NCBI RefSeq assembly: GCF_011046485.1
Contig: NZ_CP049256.1
Span: forward strand, 3,534,001 to 3,598,000
Reading direction: 5' to 3'
Length of the DNA: 64,000 nt
From: Microbacterium sp. 4R-513
GTDB taxonomy: Bacteria; Actinomycetota; Actinomycetes; Actinomycetales; Microbacteriaceae
Shown here: in pieces, positions 1 to 9,012 of the stretch
Position numbering within the stretch: the first letter of the stretch is position 1
Layout: each line of letters begins with the position of its first letter
Program-made: the position numbers and the translations under genes
The notes under the pieces: generated by a model
What the model was told of the DNA's origin: nothing
What the model saw: the letters and a program-made list of their open reading frames with translations, nothing else
The model's database searches: none

Positions 1-830
1 TGGCCGAGGAGGGGCGCCACGTCCCCGTCATCGCCAAGATCGAGAAGCCGCAGGCGGTGGACAACCTCGAAGAGATCATCGACGCGTTCGACGGCATCAT
101 GGTCGCCCGTGGCGACCTCGGCGTCGAGCTGCCCCTCGAGGCCGTTCCGATCGTCCAGAAGCGCGCCGTCGAGCTGTGCCGCCGCATGGCCAAGCCCGTC
201 ATCGTCGCCACGCAGATGCTCGAGTCGATGATCGAGAACCCCGTCCCGACGCGCGCCGAGACCAGCGACGTCGCCAACGCCGTGCTCGACGGCGCCGACG
301 CGGTCATGCTCTCGGGCGAGACGAGCGTCGGCAAGTACCCCGTCGGCGTCGTCGAGACGATGGCCCGCATCGTGCAGTCGACCGAGGAGCACGGCCTCGA
401 GCGCATCCTCCCGCTCACCGCGAAGCCCCGAACGCAGGGCGGCGCGATCACCCTCGCCGCCGTCGAGGTCGCCGACTTCGTCGAGGCGAAGTACCTCTGC
501 CTCTTCACCGAGTCGGGCGATACGGCGCGCCGCATGTCGCGCATCCGCTCGAAGATCCCAATGATCGCCTTCACGCCCGAGCCGGCCATCCGCCGCCGCA
601 TGGCGATCACGTGGGGCGTCAGCTCGACGCTCGTCGAGCACGTGCCGCACACCGACCGGATGTTCATCCAGGTCGACGACTACCTCCTGTCGAACGACCT
701 CGCGAAGGTCGGAGACAAGGTCGTCGTCATCTCGGGATCGCCCCCCGGGATCATCGGCTCGACGAACGACATCCGCGTCCACAAGGTCGGGGACGCGGTG
801 CACGGGGCAGCCCCGATCTACCGTCAGTGA
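1..830 (+). CDS. pyk: Pyruvate kinase, C-terminal part (5' end outside window)
   Basis: Transfers phosphate from phosphoenolpyruvate to ADP, the last step of glycolysis, in the cytoplasm. The open frame enters from the window edge (codons in frame from base 3) and about 275 residues are visible, roughly the C-terminal 55-60% of a normal 470-480 residue enzyme. Seen here are the barrel strand IAKIEKPQ with the catalytic lysine, the Mg/PEP-binding stretch [10 protein letters not shown], the [12 protein letters not shown] segment, and the C-terminal effector-binding domain ending GAAPIYRQ. The upstream half and the start codon cannot be judged. A GC-rich hairpin follows at 868-893. Identification is firm. 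Confidence 0.97.
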   Translation, partial: AEEGRHVPVIAKIEKPQAVDNLEEIIDAFDGIMVARGDLGVELPLEAVPIVQKRAVELCRRMAKPVIVATQMLESMIENPVPTRAETSDVANAVLDGADAVMLSGETSVGKYPVGVVETMARIVQSTEEHGLERILPLTAKPRTQGGAITLAAVEVADFVEAKYLCLFTESGDTARRMSRIRSKIPMIAFTPEPAIRRRMAITWGVSSTLVEHVPHTDRMFIQVDDYLLSNDLAKVGDKVVVISGSPPGIIGSTNDIRVHKVGDAVHGAAPIYRQ

Positions 831-867
831 CGCTCACCCGACACGGGCGAACGACACGCATCCGGAT

Positions 868-893
868 GGCCCTCGCTCGCTAGAGTGAGGGCC
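868..893 (+). terminator. Hairpin after pyk
   Basis: GGCCCTCGCTC and GAGTGAGGGCC form an 11-bp stem (one G-T pair) with a 4-base loop, 38 bases after the pyk stop. There is no T run, so termination is plausible, not certain. A TAGAGT hexamer at 881-886 overlaps the right arm and could be the -10 box of the next gene. Confidence 0.4.
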
Positions 894-938
894 ATTCGGC
901 GTCTTCAGTGGAACGTCGTCACTCGAAAGGGCTCGGCC

Positions 939-1313
939 ATGTTCTTCTGGTGGTTGCTGTGGTTCTTCTACTTCGCCGCATACCTGTACGTGATCATCTT
1001 CGTGATCCGCGACCTCTTCCGCGATCACAAGGCGAACGGATGGATCAAGGCGCTGTGGATCATCCTGCTCATCTTCGTGCCGTTCCTGACGGGGCTCATC
1101 TACGTCATCGTCAACGGCAAGGGCATCGCCGAGCGCGAGTACGAAGCGCGGCGCATGGCTCCCGAGAACGACTCGTACACCCCGCAGGCCTCGTCCAGCC
1201 CGTCTGAGGACATCGCGCGCGCCAAGGCGCTCCTCGACGCCGGCACGATCTCACAGGGCGAGTTCGACGCTCTCAAGAGCAAGGCGCTCGGCAACCAGTA
1301 CTTCGGCGCGTAG
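939..1313 (+). CDS. Small membrane protein with SHOCT domain
   Basis: 124 residues. The N-terminal half has two strongly hydrophobic segments (about residues 3-22 and 36-57) resembling the PLDc_N-type membrane anchor; the C-terminal 30 residues (SEDIARAKALLDAG, then ISQGEFDALKSKALG) match the SHOCT motif, a short helical oligomerisation module. Function unknown; such proteins are common in actinobacteria. The ATG at 939 is chosen over an in-frame upstream start at 885 because GAAAGG lies 9 bases before it and the hydrophobic segment begins at once. Flanked by hairpins at 868-893 and 1328-1363, so probably monocistronic. Confidence 0.85.
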   Translation: MFFWWLLWFFYFAAYLYVIIFVIRDLFRDHKANGWIKALWIILLIFVPFLTGLIYVIVNGKGIAEREYEARRMAPENDSYTPQASSSPSEDIARAKALLDAGTISQGEFDALKSKALGNQYFGA

Positions 1314-1327
1314 CGCCGTACGACGAT

Positions 1328-1363
1328 GAAGAGCGGATGCCTCGGCCGAGGCATCCGCTCTTC
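1328..1363. terminator. Perfect palindromic terminator carrying the GGATGCC motif
   Basis: An 18-bp perfect inverted repeat with no unpaired loop bases in the DNA, centred at 1345/1346, 14 bases after the SHOCT gene stop. Each arm contains GCGGATGCC or its complement, and the right arm ends in CTCTTC. It abuts the first possible start of the LtrA gene, arguing against that start. Confidence 0.75.
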
Positions 1364-1383
1364 GCATGGGAGGCGGGGCGAGC

Positions 1384-2562
1384 GTGAGCGCTGAGCAGCC
1401 GAACCCGCCCGGCGGCCGCCGCGTGCACTGGCTGGAGCTCTTCTTCGACCTCGTGATGGTCGCGTGCATCGGGCAGATCGCGCACACGATGCACGGCGAT
1501 CCCGACTGGGCGGCCGCGGCCGTGTTCACTCTGCTGCTCGCAGCGGTCTGGTGGGCATGGGTCAACGCCACGATCACCATGAACCTGTTCGGCGCACGGG
1601 TGACGTCGATGATCTGGACCGCCGTGATCCTCGCGATGGCCGCCATGGGACTCATGGCGGCCGCCGCTCCCGAGGCGCTCGGCGACCGCGCGGCCGCCTT
1701 CGCCATCGGCAACGCGGCGATCAGGGCGATCTGGATGGTCCCGTGGTTCGTCAAGCGCCGCATCACCGGCCTCCCGTGGTGGCGACCCGTCGCGTACAAC
1801 ATCGTGCCGATCGGACTCTGGCTCGTCTCCATCGCGGTTCCGCAGCCGTGGCAGGTGCTCCTCTGGGTGCTGGCCGTCGCGATCGAAGTGGCGCTCCTCG
1901 GCAGGGTGGGCGATCACGGCTGGGTGCGCGACTCGATCGACGTCGACCATGCCGTCGAGCGGGTCGGCCTGCTCGTCGTGATCGTCTTCGGCGAGTCGAT
2001 CCTCTCGATCATCGACGAGCTCTCGGAGCACTGGTCCGTCGTCGCGGGCGTCACCGCCGCGCTCGCCTTCGCATCGGTCGCGCTGCTCGCGTGGATCTTC
2101 TTCGGGTTCGCGACGAGAGCCGTCGAACGGGGGCTCCATCGGCTCCAGTCCCGGGGGAACGTCTCCGGGCTGCGCGATGCCGTGATGTACCTGCCGTTCC
2201 TCCTCATCGCGGGCATCACCCTGTTCGCCGCAGGTCTCGGGACGGCCGTCGCCGAGGGGGAGCGAGAGCTGCCGCTCGGAGCCGCGGTGTGCCTCGCCGG
2301 CGGGGTGAGCCTGTTCTTCCTCGCGAGCACGGCCGAGTCGCTGCGCTACGGCGCCCCGTGGCGCGACATCGTGCTGTGGGGGCCGGCCGGCATCCTGCTG
2401 CCGTGGATCCTCGTGCCGCTGCGCGGGGCGATCGGTGCCGTCGGACTCGTGGGCGTCGCGCTGCTCGTCATCGCGGTCCTTGCGACGCTCAACGCCGTGA
2501 ACGCACGCCGCGTGCACGCAGCGCGGTCGAAGACCGCGGATCGTGCCGGTGGTGGGACTTGA
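1384..2562 (+). CDS. Low temperature requirement protein A (LtrA) family membrane protein
   Basis: 392 residues, multi-pass membrane protein of the LtrA family (named for a Listeria cold-growth locus; biochemical role unknown). The family signature at the N-terminus, HWLELFFDLVMVACIGQIAH, is present, followed by about ten hydrophobic segments. The GTG at 1384 is preferred to the ATG at 1366 because GGGAGGCGGGG sits just upstream and the ATG touches the preceding terminator. The 3' end is odd: the last codons and the TGA lie inside the convergent tRNA-Leu gene (19-base overlap), so the terminal residues AGGGT are encoded by tRNA acceptor and T-arm sequence. Confidence 0.88.
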   Translation: MSAEQPNPPGGRRVHWLELFFDLVMVACIGQIAHTMHGDPDWAAAAVFTLLLAAVWWAWVNATITMNLFGARVTSMIWTAVILAMAAMGLMAAAAPEALGDRAAAFAIGNAAIRAIWMVPWFVKRRITGLPWWRPVAYNIVPIGLWLVSIAVPQPWQVLLWVLAVAIEVALLGRVGDHGWVRDSIDVDHAVERVGLLVVIVFGESILSIIDELSEHWSVVAGVTAALAFASVALLAWIFFGFATRAVERGLHRLQSRGNVSGLRDAVMYLPFLLIAGITLFAAGLGTAVAEGERELPLGAAVCLAGGVSLFFLASTAESLRYGAPWRDIVLWGPAGILLPWILVPLRGAIGAVGLVGVALLVIAVLATLNAVNARRVHAARSKTADRAGGGT

Positions 2563-2626
2563 ACCCACACGCCCTTTCGGGCAACCGAGTTTGAGTCGGT
2601 CGCGTCTGCCATTCCGCCACACCGGC
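2544..2626 (-). tRNA. tRNA-Leu (CAA)
   Basis: On the minus strand the 83-base gene has acceptor arms GCCGGTG and CACCGGC, discriminator A, an anticodon arm ACCGA-CTCAAAC-TCGGT giving anticodon CAA, a long variable arm typical of class II tRNA-Leu, and a GGTTCAAGTCC T-arm. CCA is not encoded. Its 3' end overlaps the stop of the convergent LtrA-family gene. Confidence 0.95.
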
Positions 2627-2657
2627 CGGCACGCGATTGACCATACCGTAGGATTCA

Positions 2658-3275
2658 ATGGTGACTGAGCAAGAGCAGGCCGCCTCGGCCACTGCCCCCC
2701 GCCGCGTCGTCGTAGCGGAGGACGAATCGCTGATCCGCCTCGACATCGTCGAGATCCTCCGTGACAACGGGTTCGACGTCGTCGGCGAGGCAGGGGATGG
2801 CGAGACCGCCGTCGCCCTCGCCACCGAGCTGCGTCCCGACCTCGTCATCATGGACGTCAAGATGCCCCAGCTCGACGGCATCAGCGCCGCCGAGAAGCTC
2901 AGCAAGAACCACATCGCGCCCGTCGTCCTCCTCACGGCCTTCAGCCAGAAGGAGCTCGTCGAGCGCGCGAGCGAGGCCGGTGCCCTCGCCTATGTCGTCA
3001 AGCCGTTCACGCCGAACGACCTCCTGCCCGCGATCGAGATCGCCCTGGCCCGCTACGACCAGATCATCACGCTCGAGGCCGAGGTCGCCGACATGGTCGA
3101 GCGCTTCGAGACCCGCAAGCTGGTCGACCGCGCCAAGGGCCTCCTCAACGAGAAGATGGGCCTGAGCGAGCCCGAGGCGTTCCGCTGGATCCAGAAGGCC
3201 TCGATGGACCGTCGCCTCACGATGCAGGACGTCGCGAAGGCGATCATCGAGCAGCTCGCGCCCAAGAAGGGCTGA
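2658..3275 (+). CDS. pdtaR: ANTAR-domain response regulator, PdtaR-like
   Basis: 205 residues. N-terminal receiver domain with acidic pocket VVVAEDES, phosphoacceptor Asp in LVIMDVKMP (about residue 70), the T/S in VVLLTAF and the Lys in YVVKPF. The C-terminal ANTAR domain (VDRAKGLLNEKMGLSEPEAF) binds dual hexaloop RNA hairpins and works by antitermination. In mycobacteria the homologue Rv1626 pairs with histidine kinase PdtaS and also lies near polA, which supports orthology. No kinase gene is in the window. The ATG at 2658 follows TACCGT/TAGGAT hexamers closely, so a leaderless or near-leaderless transcript is likely. Ends before a strong terminator. Confidence 0.93.
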   Translation: MVTEQEQAASATAPRRVVVAEDESLIRLDIVEILRDNGFDVVGEAGDGETAVALATELRPDLVIMDVKMPQLDGISAAEKLSKNHIAPVVLLTAFSQKELVERASEAGALAYVVKPFTPNDLLPAIEIALARYDQIITLEAEVADMVERFETRKLVDRAKGLLNEKMGLSEPEAFRWIQKASMDRRLTMQDVAKAIIEQLAPKKG

Positions 3276-3290
3276 GCCCCAAAGACTTCG

Positions 3291-3324
3291 ACGGATGCCG
3301 CGGCCCTCGGGTCGCGGCATCCGT
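3291..3324. terminator. Bidirectional terminator between pdtaR and the thioesterase gene
   Basis: ACGGATGCCGCG and CGCGGCATCCGT pair as a perfect 12-bp stem with a 10-base loop, followed by CTTCCT; AAGAC precedes it on the other side. It separates two convergent genes and carries the GGATGCC motif in both arms. Confidence 0.8.
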
Positions 3325-3328
3325 CTTC

Positions 3329-3757
3329 CTATTCCGGTAGATCGCGGATCATGTTGGTGATGCGGACCGTCGAGCACCGCCGGCCCTGATCGTCGGTCAC
3401 GGCGATCTCGTGGACCGTGAGGCTCCGGCCGAGGTGGATCGGCGTGCACACGCCCGTGACGCGGCCCGAGGTCGCGGAGCGCGTGTGCGTCGCGTTGATG
3501 TCGATGCCCACCGCGAGCCGGCCGGCACCGGCGTGGAGATTCGCGTGCATCGAGCCGAGCGACTCGCCGAGCACGACGTATGCGCCGCCGTGCATGAGGC
3601 CGACGGGCTGCGTGTTGCCCTCGACGGGCATCGTCGCCACGGCGCGCTCGGGGGTGAACTCGACCCACTCGAAGCCCATCTTCTCGGCAAGGGCGCCGAC
3701 GCCCCGGGCACGTGCCCAGTCGAGTCGATCCTCGGTCGCGGGGGAGGCGTCGGACAT
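3329..3757 (-). CDS. PaaI-type hotdog thioesterase
   Basis: 142 residues, single hotdog domain. The motif GLMHGGAYVVLGESLGS has the HGG and downstream acidic residue used by PaaI/ComA-type acyl-CoA thioesterases; the region GIDINATHTRSA matches the conserved strand. Expected to hydrolyse aryl- or acyl-CoA esters; the substrate cannot be read from sequence. The ATG at 3757 has AGGAGA 5 bases upstream; the same frame remains open far upstream into polA antisense, which is a composition artefact. Divergent from polA by 93 bases. Confidence 0.9.
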   Translation of the reverse strand: MSDASPATEDRLDWARARGVGALAEKMGFEWVEFTPERAVATMPVEGNTQPVGLMHGGAYVVLGESLGSMHANLHAGAGRLAVGIDINATHTRSATSGRVTGVCTPIHLGRSLTVHEIAVTDDQGRRCSTVRITNMIRDLPE

Positions 3758-3838
3758 CGTTCTCCTGTGCTGCGGACGCCCGCGCAGGACGGCGATCGAG
3801 CGCCTCCTCGCGGGGACGGGGGTGTCGGGTGCCCTGAC

Positions 3839-3844
3839 TAGGCT
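3839..3844 (+). promoter_or_regulatory. Leaderless -10 box of polA
   Basis: TAGGCT ends 6 bases before the GTG start of polA; no Shine-Dalgarno is present between them. Confidence 0.55.
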
Positions 3845-3850
3845 TGCAGG

Positions 3851-6490
3851 GTGACGGACTCCGCAAAGCCTACCCTCCTCGTCGTGGACGGCCATTCGCT
3901 CGCATATCGGGCGTTCTACGCCCTGCCGGTCGAGAACTTCTCGACCAAGGACGGCCAGCACACGAACGGCATCTACGGGTTCCTCTCGATGCTCATCAAT
4001 CTCATCAAGGCCGAGAAGCCGACCCACATGGCGGTCGCGTTCGACACGTCGCGGCAGTCCTTCCGCACGCGGGAGTACACCGAGTACAAGGCCAACCGCT
4101 CCGAGACGCCGTCCGAGTTCAAGGGGCAGATCCCGCTCCTGCAGGACTGCCTCGCCGCGATGAGCATCCAGGTGCTCCAGCAGGAGGACATCGAGGCCGA
4201 CGACATCCTCGCGACGCTCGCGACCCAGGGCTCCGACGCGGGGTTCGACGTCCTCGTCTGCTCGGGGGACCGCGACACGATCCAGCTCGTCAACGAGCGG
4301 GTGACGCTGCTGTACCCGAATGTGCAGGGCGTGTCGCAGCTCAAGCGCTACGACCGGCAGGCCGTCATCGACCGCTACGGCGTCCCACCCGAGCAGTACC
4401 CCGACATCGCCGCGCTCGTGGGTGAGACGAGCGACAACCTGCCGGGTGTGCCGAAGGTCGGCGAGAAGACCGCGGTGAAGTGGCTGACCCAGTTCGGGTC
4501 GCTCGACGGTCTGCTCGAGAACGCCGACAAGGTCACCGGCGTCGTGGGCAACAACTTGCGCGAGCACCTCGACGACGTGCGCCGGAACCGCTCGCTCAAC
4601 CGTCTGCTCACCGACGTCGAGCTGCCCCTGGGCCCCGGCGACCTCGAGGTGCAGCCGATGGACGCCCAGGCGGTGCGCGACATCTTCGCGCGCCTCGAGT
4701 TCAAGACGCTCATCCCGCGCGTCGCCGAGCTCGCGGGCATCGAGCAGCAGATGGCCGCCGTCACGTCGGCCGCGGCGGTTCCCATGCCCGTGCCGCTCAC
4801 GCCGTCCGCCGCCGAGCTGCGGGCGTGGCTCGACGCGGCCGAGGGCGAGGTCGGCGTGACCTTCGTCGTCGAGGGCGGCCTGCCCCGCCGGGTGGGCTTC
4901 GCGACGATGGATGCCGCGGCCGAGGCCGAGTGGACGGCCGATGTCGCAGCCGCCGTGGCGCCGTGGCTCGCCTCCGACGCCCCCAAGATCTTCAGCGACG
5001 CCAAGCCGCAGGTGAAGGCCCTGCACCGGGCGGGCGTGCGGCTCGGGGGCCTGACATTCGACACGGTCCTCGCTGGATGGCTCCTCCGGCCGAGCTTCCC
5101 CGACAAGACGCTCGCCGACCTCGTCGACCGCTACCTCGACGAGAAGCTGCCCGAGTCCGACCCGGCGCAGCTCGTCCCCGAGACCGAGGGTGCGACGCCC
5201 GGGCAGGTGTCGTGGTTCACGCTCCGGGTCGCCGAAGCGCTGCGCGGCGAGCTCGCCGAGTCCGTGGCATCCGTCCTCACCGACATCGAGCTGCCGACGC
5301 TGCAGACCCTCGCCGACATGGAGCTGGCGGGCGTCACCGTGTCGCACGACAAACTGTCGACGTTCTCGGGCGAGCTCGGCGACCGTGCCGATGCGATCGC
5401 ACAGGAGGCGTACGCCGCAATCGGCCGCGAGGTGAATCTCGGCTCGCCGAAGCAGCTGCAGGAGGTGCTGTTCGACGAGCTGCAGCTCCCCAAGACCCGA
5501 AAGACGAAGACCGGCTACTCGACGGATGCCGCGGTCCTCGCCGACCTTCAGGAGACCAACCCGCATCCGTTCCTCGACCTGCTGCTCCAGCACCGCGAGG
5601 CGACGAAGCTCCGGCAGATCATCGAGTCGCTCGACGTCGCGATCGCCGGCGACGGGCGCGTCCGCACGACCTACCTGCAGACCGGGAGCCAGACGGGGCG
5701 CCTGTCGAGCACCGACCCGAACCTGCAGAACATCCCCGTCCGCACGGACGAGAGCCGCCGCATCCGGTCCGCCTTCGAGGTGGGCGAGGGCTACGAGACG
5801 CTCCTCACCGCCGACTACTCGCAGATCGAGATGCGCATCATGGCGCATCTGTCCGAAGACCCCGGACTGATCGAGGCGTTCAACTCGGGGGAGGACCTGC
5901 ACCGCTTCGTCGGCGCGAGGGTGTTCGCCGTCGCCCCGGAAGAGGTCACGCCGGCGATGCGCACGAAGGTCAAGGCGATGTCGTACGGGCTCGTCTACGG
6001 CCTGTCGGCGTTCGGACTCTCCAAGCAGCTGCGCATCGAGCAGTCCGAGGCCAAGCAGCTCATGATGGAGTACTTCGCGCGCTTCGGCGCCGTCCGCGAC
6101 TACCTCCGGTCATCCGTCGAGCGCGCGCGGATCGACGGCTACACCGAGACGATCTTCGGTCGCCGTCGGCCCTTCCCCGATCTCGCCAGCCCCAACCGCG
6201 TGCTGCGCGAGAACGCCGAACGCGCGGCGTTGAACGCTCCGATCCAGGGAAGCGCGGCCGACATCATGAAGATCGCGCTCTTCCACATCCATGACGACTT
6301 CGCCGCCGAGGGCCTGCGTTCCCGCGTCCTCATGCAGATCCATGACGAACTTGTGGTCGAGGTCGCCGAGGGGGAGTGGGATGCGGCCGAGCGCGTCGTG
6401 CGCGACCGGATGGGCGACGCCGCGAAACTGTCGGTGCCCCTCGACGTGCAGATCGGCCGGGGAGCCGACTGGAACGAAGCGGCGCACTGA
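3851..6490 (+). CDS. polA: DNA polymerase I
   Basis: 879 residues. Repairs gaps and removes Okazaki primers. Domains in order: 5'-nuclease (about 1-300, starting LLVVDGHSLAYRAFYALP, with metal-site stretches EADDILATLA and VGETSDNLPGVPKVG), a degenerate 3'-5' exonuclease-like domain (about 310-480) lacking the usual acidic proofreading motifs, and the family A polymerase domain. Motif A is DYSQIEMR, motif B is RTKVKAMSYGLVYG, motif C is IHDELVVEV. Motif B has Tyr where E. coli Pol I has Phe762, as in mycobacterial PolA; in T7 polymerase a Tyr here relaxes dideoxynucleotide discrimination. GTG start fixed by the leaderless -10 box 6 bases upstream. Length normal. Confidence 0.98.
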   Translation: MTDSAKPTLLVVDGHSLAYRAFYALPVENFSTKDGQHTNGIYGFLSMLINLIKAEKPTHMAVAFDTSRQSFRTREYTEYKANRSETPSEFKGQIPLLQDCLAAMSIQVLQQEDIEADDILATLATQGSDAGFDVLVCSGDRDTIQLVNERVTLLYPNVQGVSQLKRYDRQAVIDRYGVPPEQYPDIAALVGETSDNLPGVPKVGEKTAVKWLTQFGSLDGLLENADKVTGVVGNNLREHLDDVRRNRSLNRLLTDVELPLGPGDLEVQPMDAQAVRDIFARLEFKTLIPRVAELAGIEQQMAAVTSAAAVPMPVPLTPSAAELRAWLDAAEGEVGVTFVVEGGLPRRVGFATMDAAAEAEWTADVAAAVAPWLASDAPKIFSDAKPQVKALHRAGVRLGGLTFDTVLAGWLLRPSFPDKTLADLVDRYLDEKLPESDPAQLVPETEGATPGQVSWFTLRVAEALRGELAESVASVLTDIELPTLQTLADMELAGVTVSHDKLSTFSGELGDRADAIAQEAYAAIGREVNLGSPKQLQEVLFDELQLPKTRKTKTGYSTDAAVLADLQETNPHPFLDLLLQHREATKLRQIIESLDVAIAGDGRVRTTYLQTGSQTGRLSSTDPNLQNIPVRTDESRRIRSAFEVGEGYETLLTADYSQIEMRIMAHLSEDPGLIEAFNSGEDLHRFVGARVFAVAPEEVTPAMRTKVKAMSYGLVYGLSAFGLSKQLRIEQSEAKQLMMEYFARFGAVRDYLRSSVERARIDGYTETIFGRRRPFPDLASPNRVLRENAERAALNAPIQGSAADIMKIALFHIHDDFAAEGLRSRVLMQIHDELVVEVAEGEWDAAERVVRDRMGDAAKLSVPLDVQIGRGADWNEAAH

Positions 6491-6603
6491 GCCACGGCGG
6501 AGTCGGATCGCCCCGCTTCTCGGAAGCACCGGGGAGGAGGAGTCGTCCGAGATCTGCGGCGCTGAGACGGCGTCTGAGATTGGCTGGGACGCCGTGCCGT
6601 TTA

Positions 6604-6609
6604 TAGGCT
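6604..6609 (+). promoter_or_regulatory. Leaderless -10 box of the DUF885 gene
   Basis: TAGGCT ends 6 bases before the ATG at 6616; no Shine-Dalgarno is visible. Confidence 0.55.
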
Positions 6610-6615
6610 CGACGC

Positions 6616-8289
6616 ATGACAGATGCACCCCGGACTCCCACGTCGATCGACAAGATCGCCGACGCGTGGGTCGACACGCTCGCAGAGCTCGATCCGTCGC
6701 TCGCCACGTACATCGGCCGCACGGAGTACAACGACCGCTTCGCCGACTACACGCCGGAGGGTACGGCGCGCCTCATCGACGAGGGTCGGTCGACCCTTGC
6801 CGCCTTCGAGGCGGCGACCCCCGTGGACGCGGTTGATGAGGTGACGAAGGAGGACGTCTCGCGCGAGATCCGCCTTGCGATCCAGCTTCACGAGGCGAAG
6901 TGGAACCTGCGCGACCTCAACGTCATCGCCTCTCCCGCGCAGGAGATCCGATCGGTCTTCGACCTCATGCCCACCGACACGGTCGACGACTGGTCCGTTG
7001 TCGCGACGCGTCTGAAGGCGCTCCCCGCCGCGGTGGAGGGCTACATCACGACCCTCCGCGCGGGTGTCGATCAGGGAGTCGTCCCCGCCCGACGTCAGGT
7101 CGAGGAGGTCGTGACGCAGATCGCCCGCTACACGAACGAGTCGGGCTTCTTCGCGACGTTCGCCGGCGACGCCGCACCGAGTGAGGGGCAGCTTCCCGCC
7201 TCGCTCGCGCGCGACCTCGCCGACAACGCCAACGCCGCGCGCGTCGCCTACGACGAGCTCGCCACGTTCCTGTCGAGCGAGCTCGCACCCGCCGCGACGG
7301 AGAAGGACGGCGTCGGCCGCGAGATCTACGGCCTCATGTCGCGCCGCTTCCTGGGTGCAACGATCGACCTCGACGAGACATACGAGTGGGGCATCGAGGA
7401 GCTCGCGCGCATGGTCGCCGAGCAGGAGTCGATCGCGAACGAGATCAAGGCCGGCGCGAGCGTCGAGGAGGCCGTCGCCTTCCTCGAACAGGACCCGTCC
7501 CGCAAGCTCCACGGCACCGAGGCGCTGCAGCGCTGGATGCAGGAGACGAGCGACCGGGCCGTCGCCGAGCTCGGCAAGACGCACTTCGACATCCCGGAGC
7601 CGATCCGCAAGCTCGAGTGCATGATCGCGCCGACGAAGGAAGGCGGGATCTACTACACCGGGCCGACCGACGACTTCTCACGCCCGGGCCGCATGTGGTG
7701 GTCCGTCCCGGAGGGCGTCGAGGACTTCGACACGTGGCGTGAACTCACCACCGTGTACCACGAGGGCGTTCCGGGCCACCACCTGCAGATCGCGCAGGCC
7801 GTCTACAACCGCGCGGAGCTCAACTCGTACCGCCGTCTCCTCGGCGGAACGTCGGGTCACGCCGAGGGCTGGGCGCTCTACGCCGAGCGCCTCATGGAGC
7901 AGCTGGGCTATCTCTCCGACCCGGCCGACCGCCTCGGCATGCTCGACGGACAGCGCATGCGGGCCGCCCGCGTCGTGCTCGACATCGGCGTGCACCTCGG
8001 CAAGCCCCGCCTCGACGGTCAGGGCGAGTGGGATGCCGACTATGCGCTGGACTTCATGCGCCACAACGTCAACATGTCGGACGAGTTCGTCCAGTTCGAG
8101 GTCAACCGCTACCTCGGCTGGCCCGGGCAGGCTCCGTCGTACAAGGTCGGTCAGCGCATCTGGGAGCAGCTGCGCGACGAGGTCGCCGAACGCGAGGGCG
8201 ACGACTTCTCGATCAAGGCGTTCCATAAGCGCGCGCTGAGCATCGGCGGAGTCGGCCTCGACACACTGCGCACGGCTCTCATCGGCTGA
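6616..8289 (+). CDS. DUF885 family protein, probable metal-dependent peptidase
   Basis: 557 residues, full length for the family. The putative metal site is the HEGVPGHHLQ stretch (about residue 380) followed about 35 residues later by GHAEGWALYAERL, where a Glu could complete a gluzincin-like site. No signal peptide or membrane segment, so probably cytoplasmic. Family members are broadly described as carboxypeptidase-like hydrolases, but few are characterised; substrate unknown. Monocistronic, with its own leaderless promoter and only 11 bases to the convergent phosphoribosyltransferase gene. Confidence 0.88.
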   Translation: MTDAPRTPTSIDKIADAWVDTLAELDPSLATYIGRTEYNDRFADYTPEGTARLIDEGRSTLAAFEAATPVDAVDEVTKEDVSREIRLAIQLHEAKWNLRDLNVIASPAQEIRSVFDLMPTDTVDDWSVVATRLKALPAAVEGYITTLRAGVDQGVVPARRQVEEVVTQIARYTNESGFFATFAGDAAPSEGQLPASLARDLADNANAARVAYDELATFLSSELAPAATEKDGVGREIYGLMSRRFLGATIDLDETYEWGIEELARMVAEQESIANEIKAGASVEEAVAFLEQDPSRKLHGTEALQRWMQETSDRAVAELGKTHFDIPEPIRKLECMIAPTKEGGIYYTGPTDDFSRPGRMWWSVPEGVEDFDTWRELTTVYHEGVPGHHLQIAQAVYNRAELNSYRRLLGGTSGHAEGWALYAERLMEQLGYLSDPADRLGMLDGQRMRAARVVLDIGVHLGKPRLDGQGEWDADYALDFMRHNVNMSDEFVQFEVNRYLGWPGQAPSYKVGQRIWEQLRDEVAEREGDDFSIKAFHKRALSIGGVGLDTLRTALIG

Positions 8290-8300
8290 CGCCGGCGAAT

Positions 8301-8927
8301 TCAGGGGAGGTCGCGCGCCAGCAGGCGCGCGACCTCCTCGTCTTCGGTCTGCCGGAAGTCGTCGTAGAACTGGCCCACCGCCCAGAAGTCGGCGATCGGG
8401 TGCGGGCAGACGTATGCGTCGACGACGGATGCCTCGGGCCGCCAGCTCGCCGGGGCGACCGGCACGGCCAGGACGATCAGCGACGCCCCCCGCGCGTGCT
8501 GCGCGCGGCATGCGGCCATCGCGGTCGACCCGGTCGCGACGCCGTCATCCACCACGATCACGGTGAGGCCCCGGACGTCGAGAGGATCGGGGTCGAACGC
8601 GCGAGTCCGCCGTTCGAGCTCCGCTCGCTCGTGCTCCTCGACCGACGCGAGCTGCGCGGCCGTCACTCCGCCCTGACGAAGTGCATGGGGATCCACGATG
8701 CGCACGCCCTCGGCGATCGCGCCGACCGCGAACTCCTCGTGCGCGGGGGCTCCGAGCTTGCGCACGACCGCCACGCCCAGCGGCAGCCCGAGCAGCCGCG
8801 CCACCTCCGCTGCGACGACGACGCCGCCGCGGGGGATGCCGAGGACCGCGGCATCCGTCCCCTTCCGATCGAGAAGATGCTCCGCGAGTTCGCGGCCCGC
8901 TTCGGCCCGGTCCGAGAAGATGGCCAC
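8301..8927 (-). CDS. Phosphoribosyltransferase family protein
   Basis: 208 residues. Type I PRTase fold: the PRPP-binding loop is VIVVDDGVATGSTA, preceded by an N-terminal GIPRGGVVVAAEVA segment typical of the stand-alone PRTase group often found beside hydrolases or erythromycin-esterase domains. Substrate unknown. GTG at 8927 is chosen because AGGG lies 8 bases upstream; GTG at 8936 is the alternative and would add three residues. The open frame continues upstream but without a credible start. Confidence 0.85.
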   Translation of the reverse strand: MAIFSDRAEAGRELAEHLLDRKGTDAAVLGIPRGGVVVAAEVARLLGLPLGVAVVRKLGAPAHEEFAVGAIAEGVRIVDPHALRQGGVTAAQLASVEEHERAELERRTRAFDPDPLDVRGLTVIVVDDGVATGSTAMAACRAQHARGASLIVLAVPVAPASWRPEASVVDAYVCPHPIADFWAVGQFYDDFRQTEDEEVARLLARDLP

Positions 8928-9012
8928 GTGCCTCACCCTACGCGCGCCGGGGGAGCGCGGGAATGGGAGAGACGCCTCCTCGGTTCTATGCAGGTGAATG
9001 GAAGGAAGGCAC

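Noticed and set aside
885..938. Upstream in-frame start of the SHOCT protein
   Set aside because: Would add a charged tail before the hydrophobic segment, overlaps the hairpin and lacks a ribosome-binding site.
1273..2658. 461-codon open frame antisense to the LtrA-family gene
   Set aside because: Arg/Asp/Pro/His-rich composition typical of antisense GC-rich frames, no family resemblance, overlaps tRNA and a real gene.
3758..5902. Long open extension of the thioesterase frame antisense to polA
   Set aside because: The real start at 3757 has a ribosome-binding site; the extension is compositional and has no domain.
6567..6595. ACGGCGTC/GACGCCGT inverted repeat after polA
   Set aside because: Only 8 bp with a 13-base loop and no T run; too weak to call a terminator.
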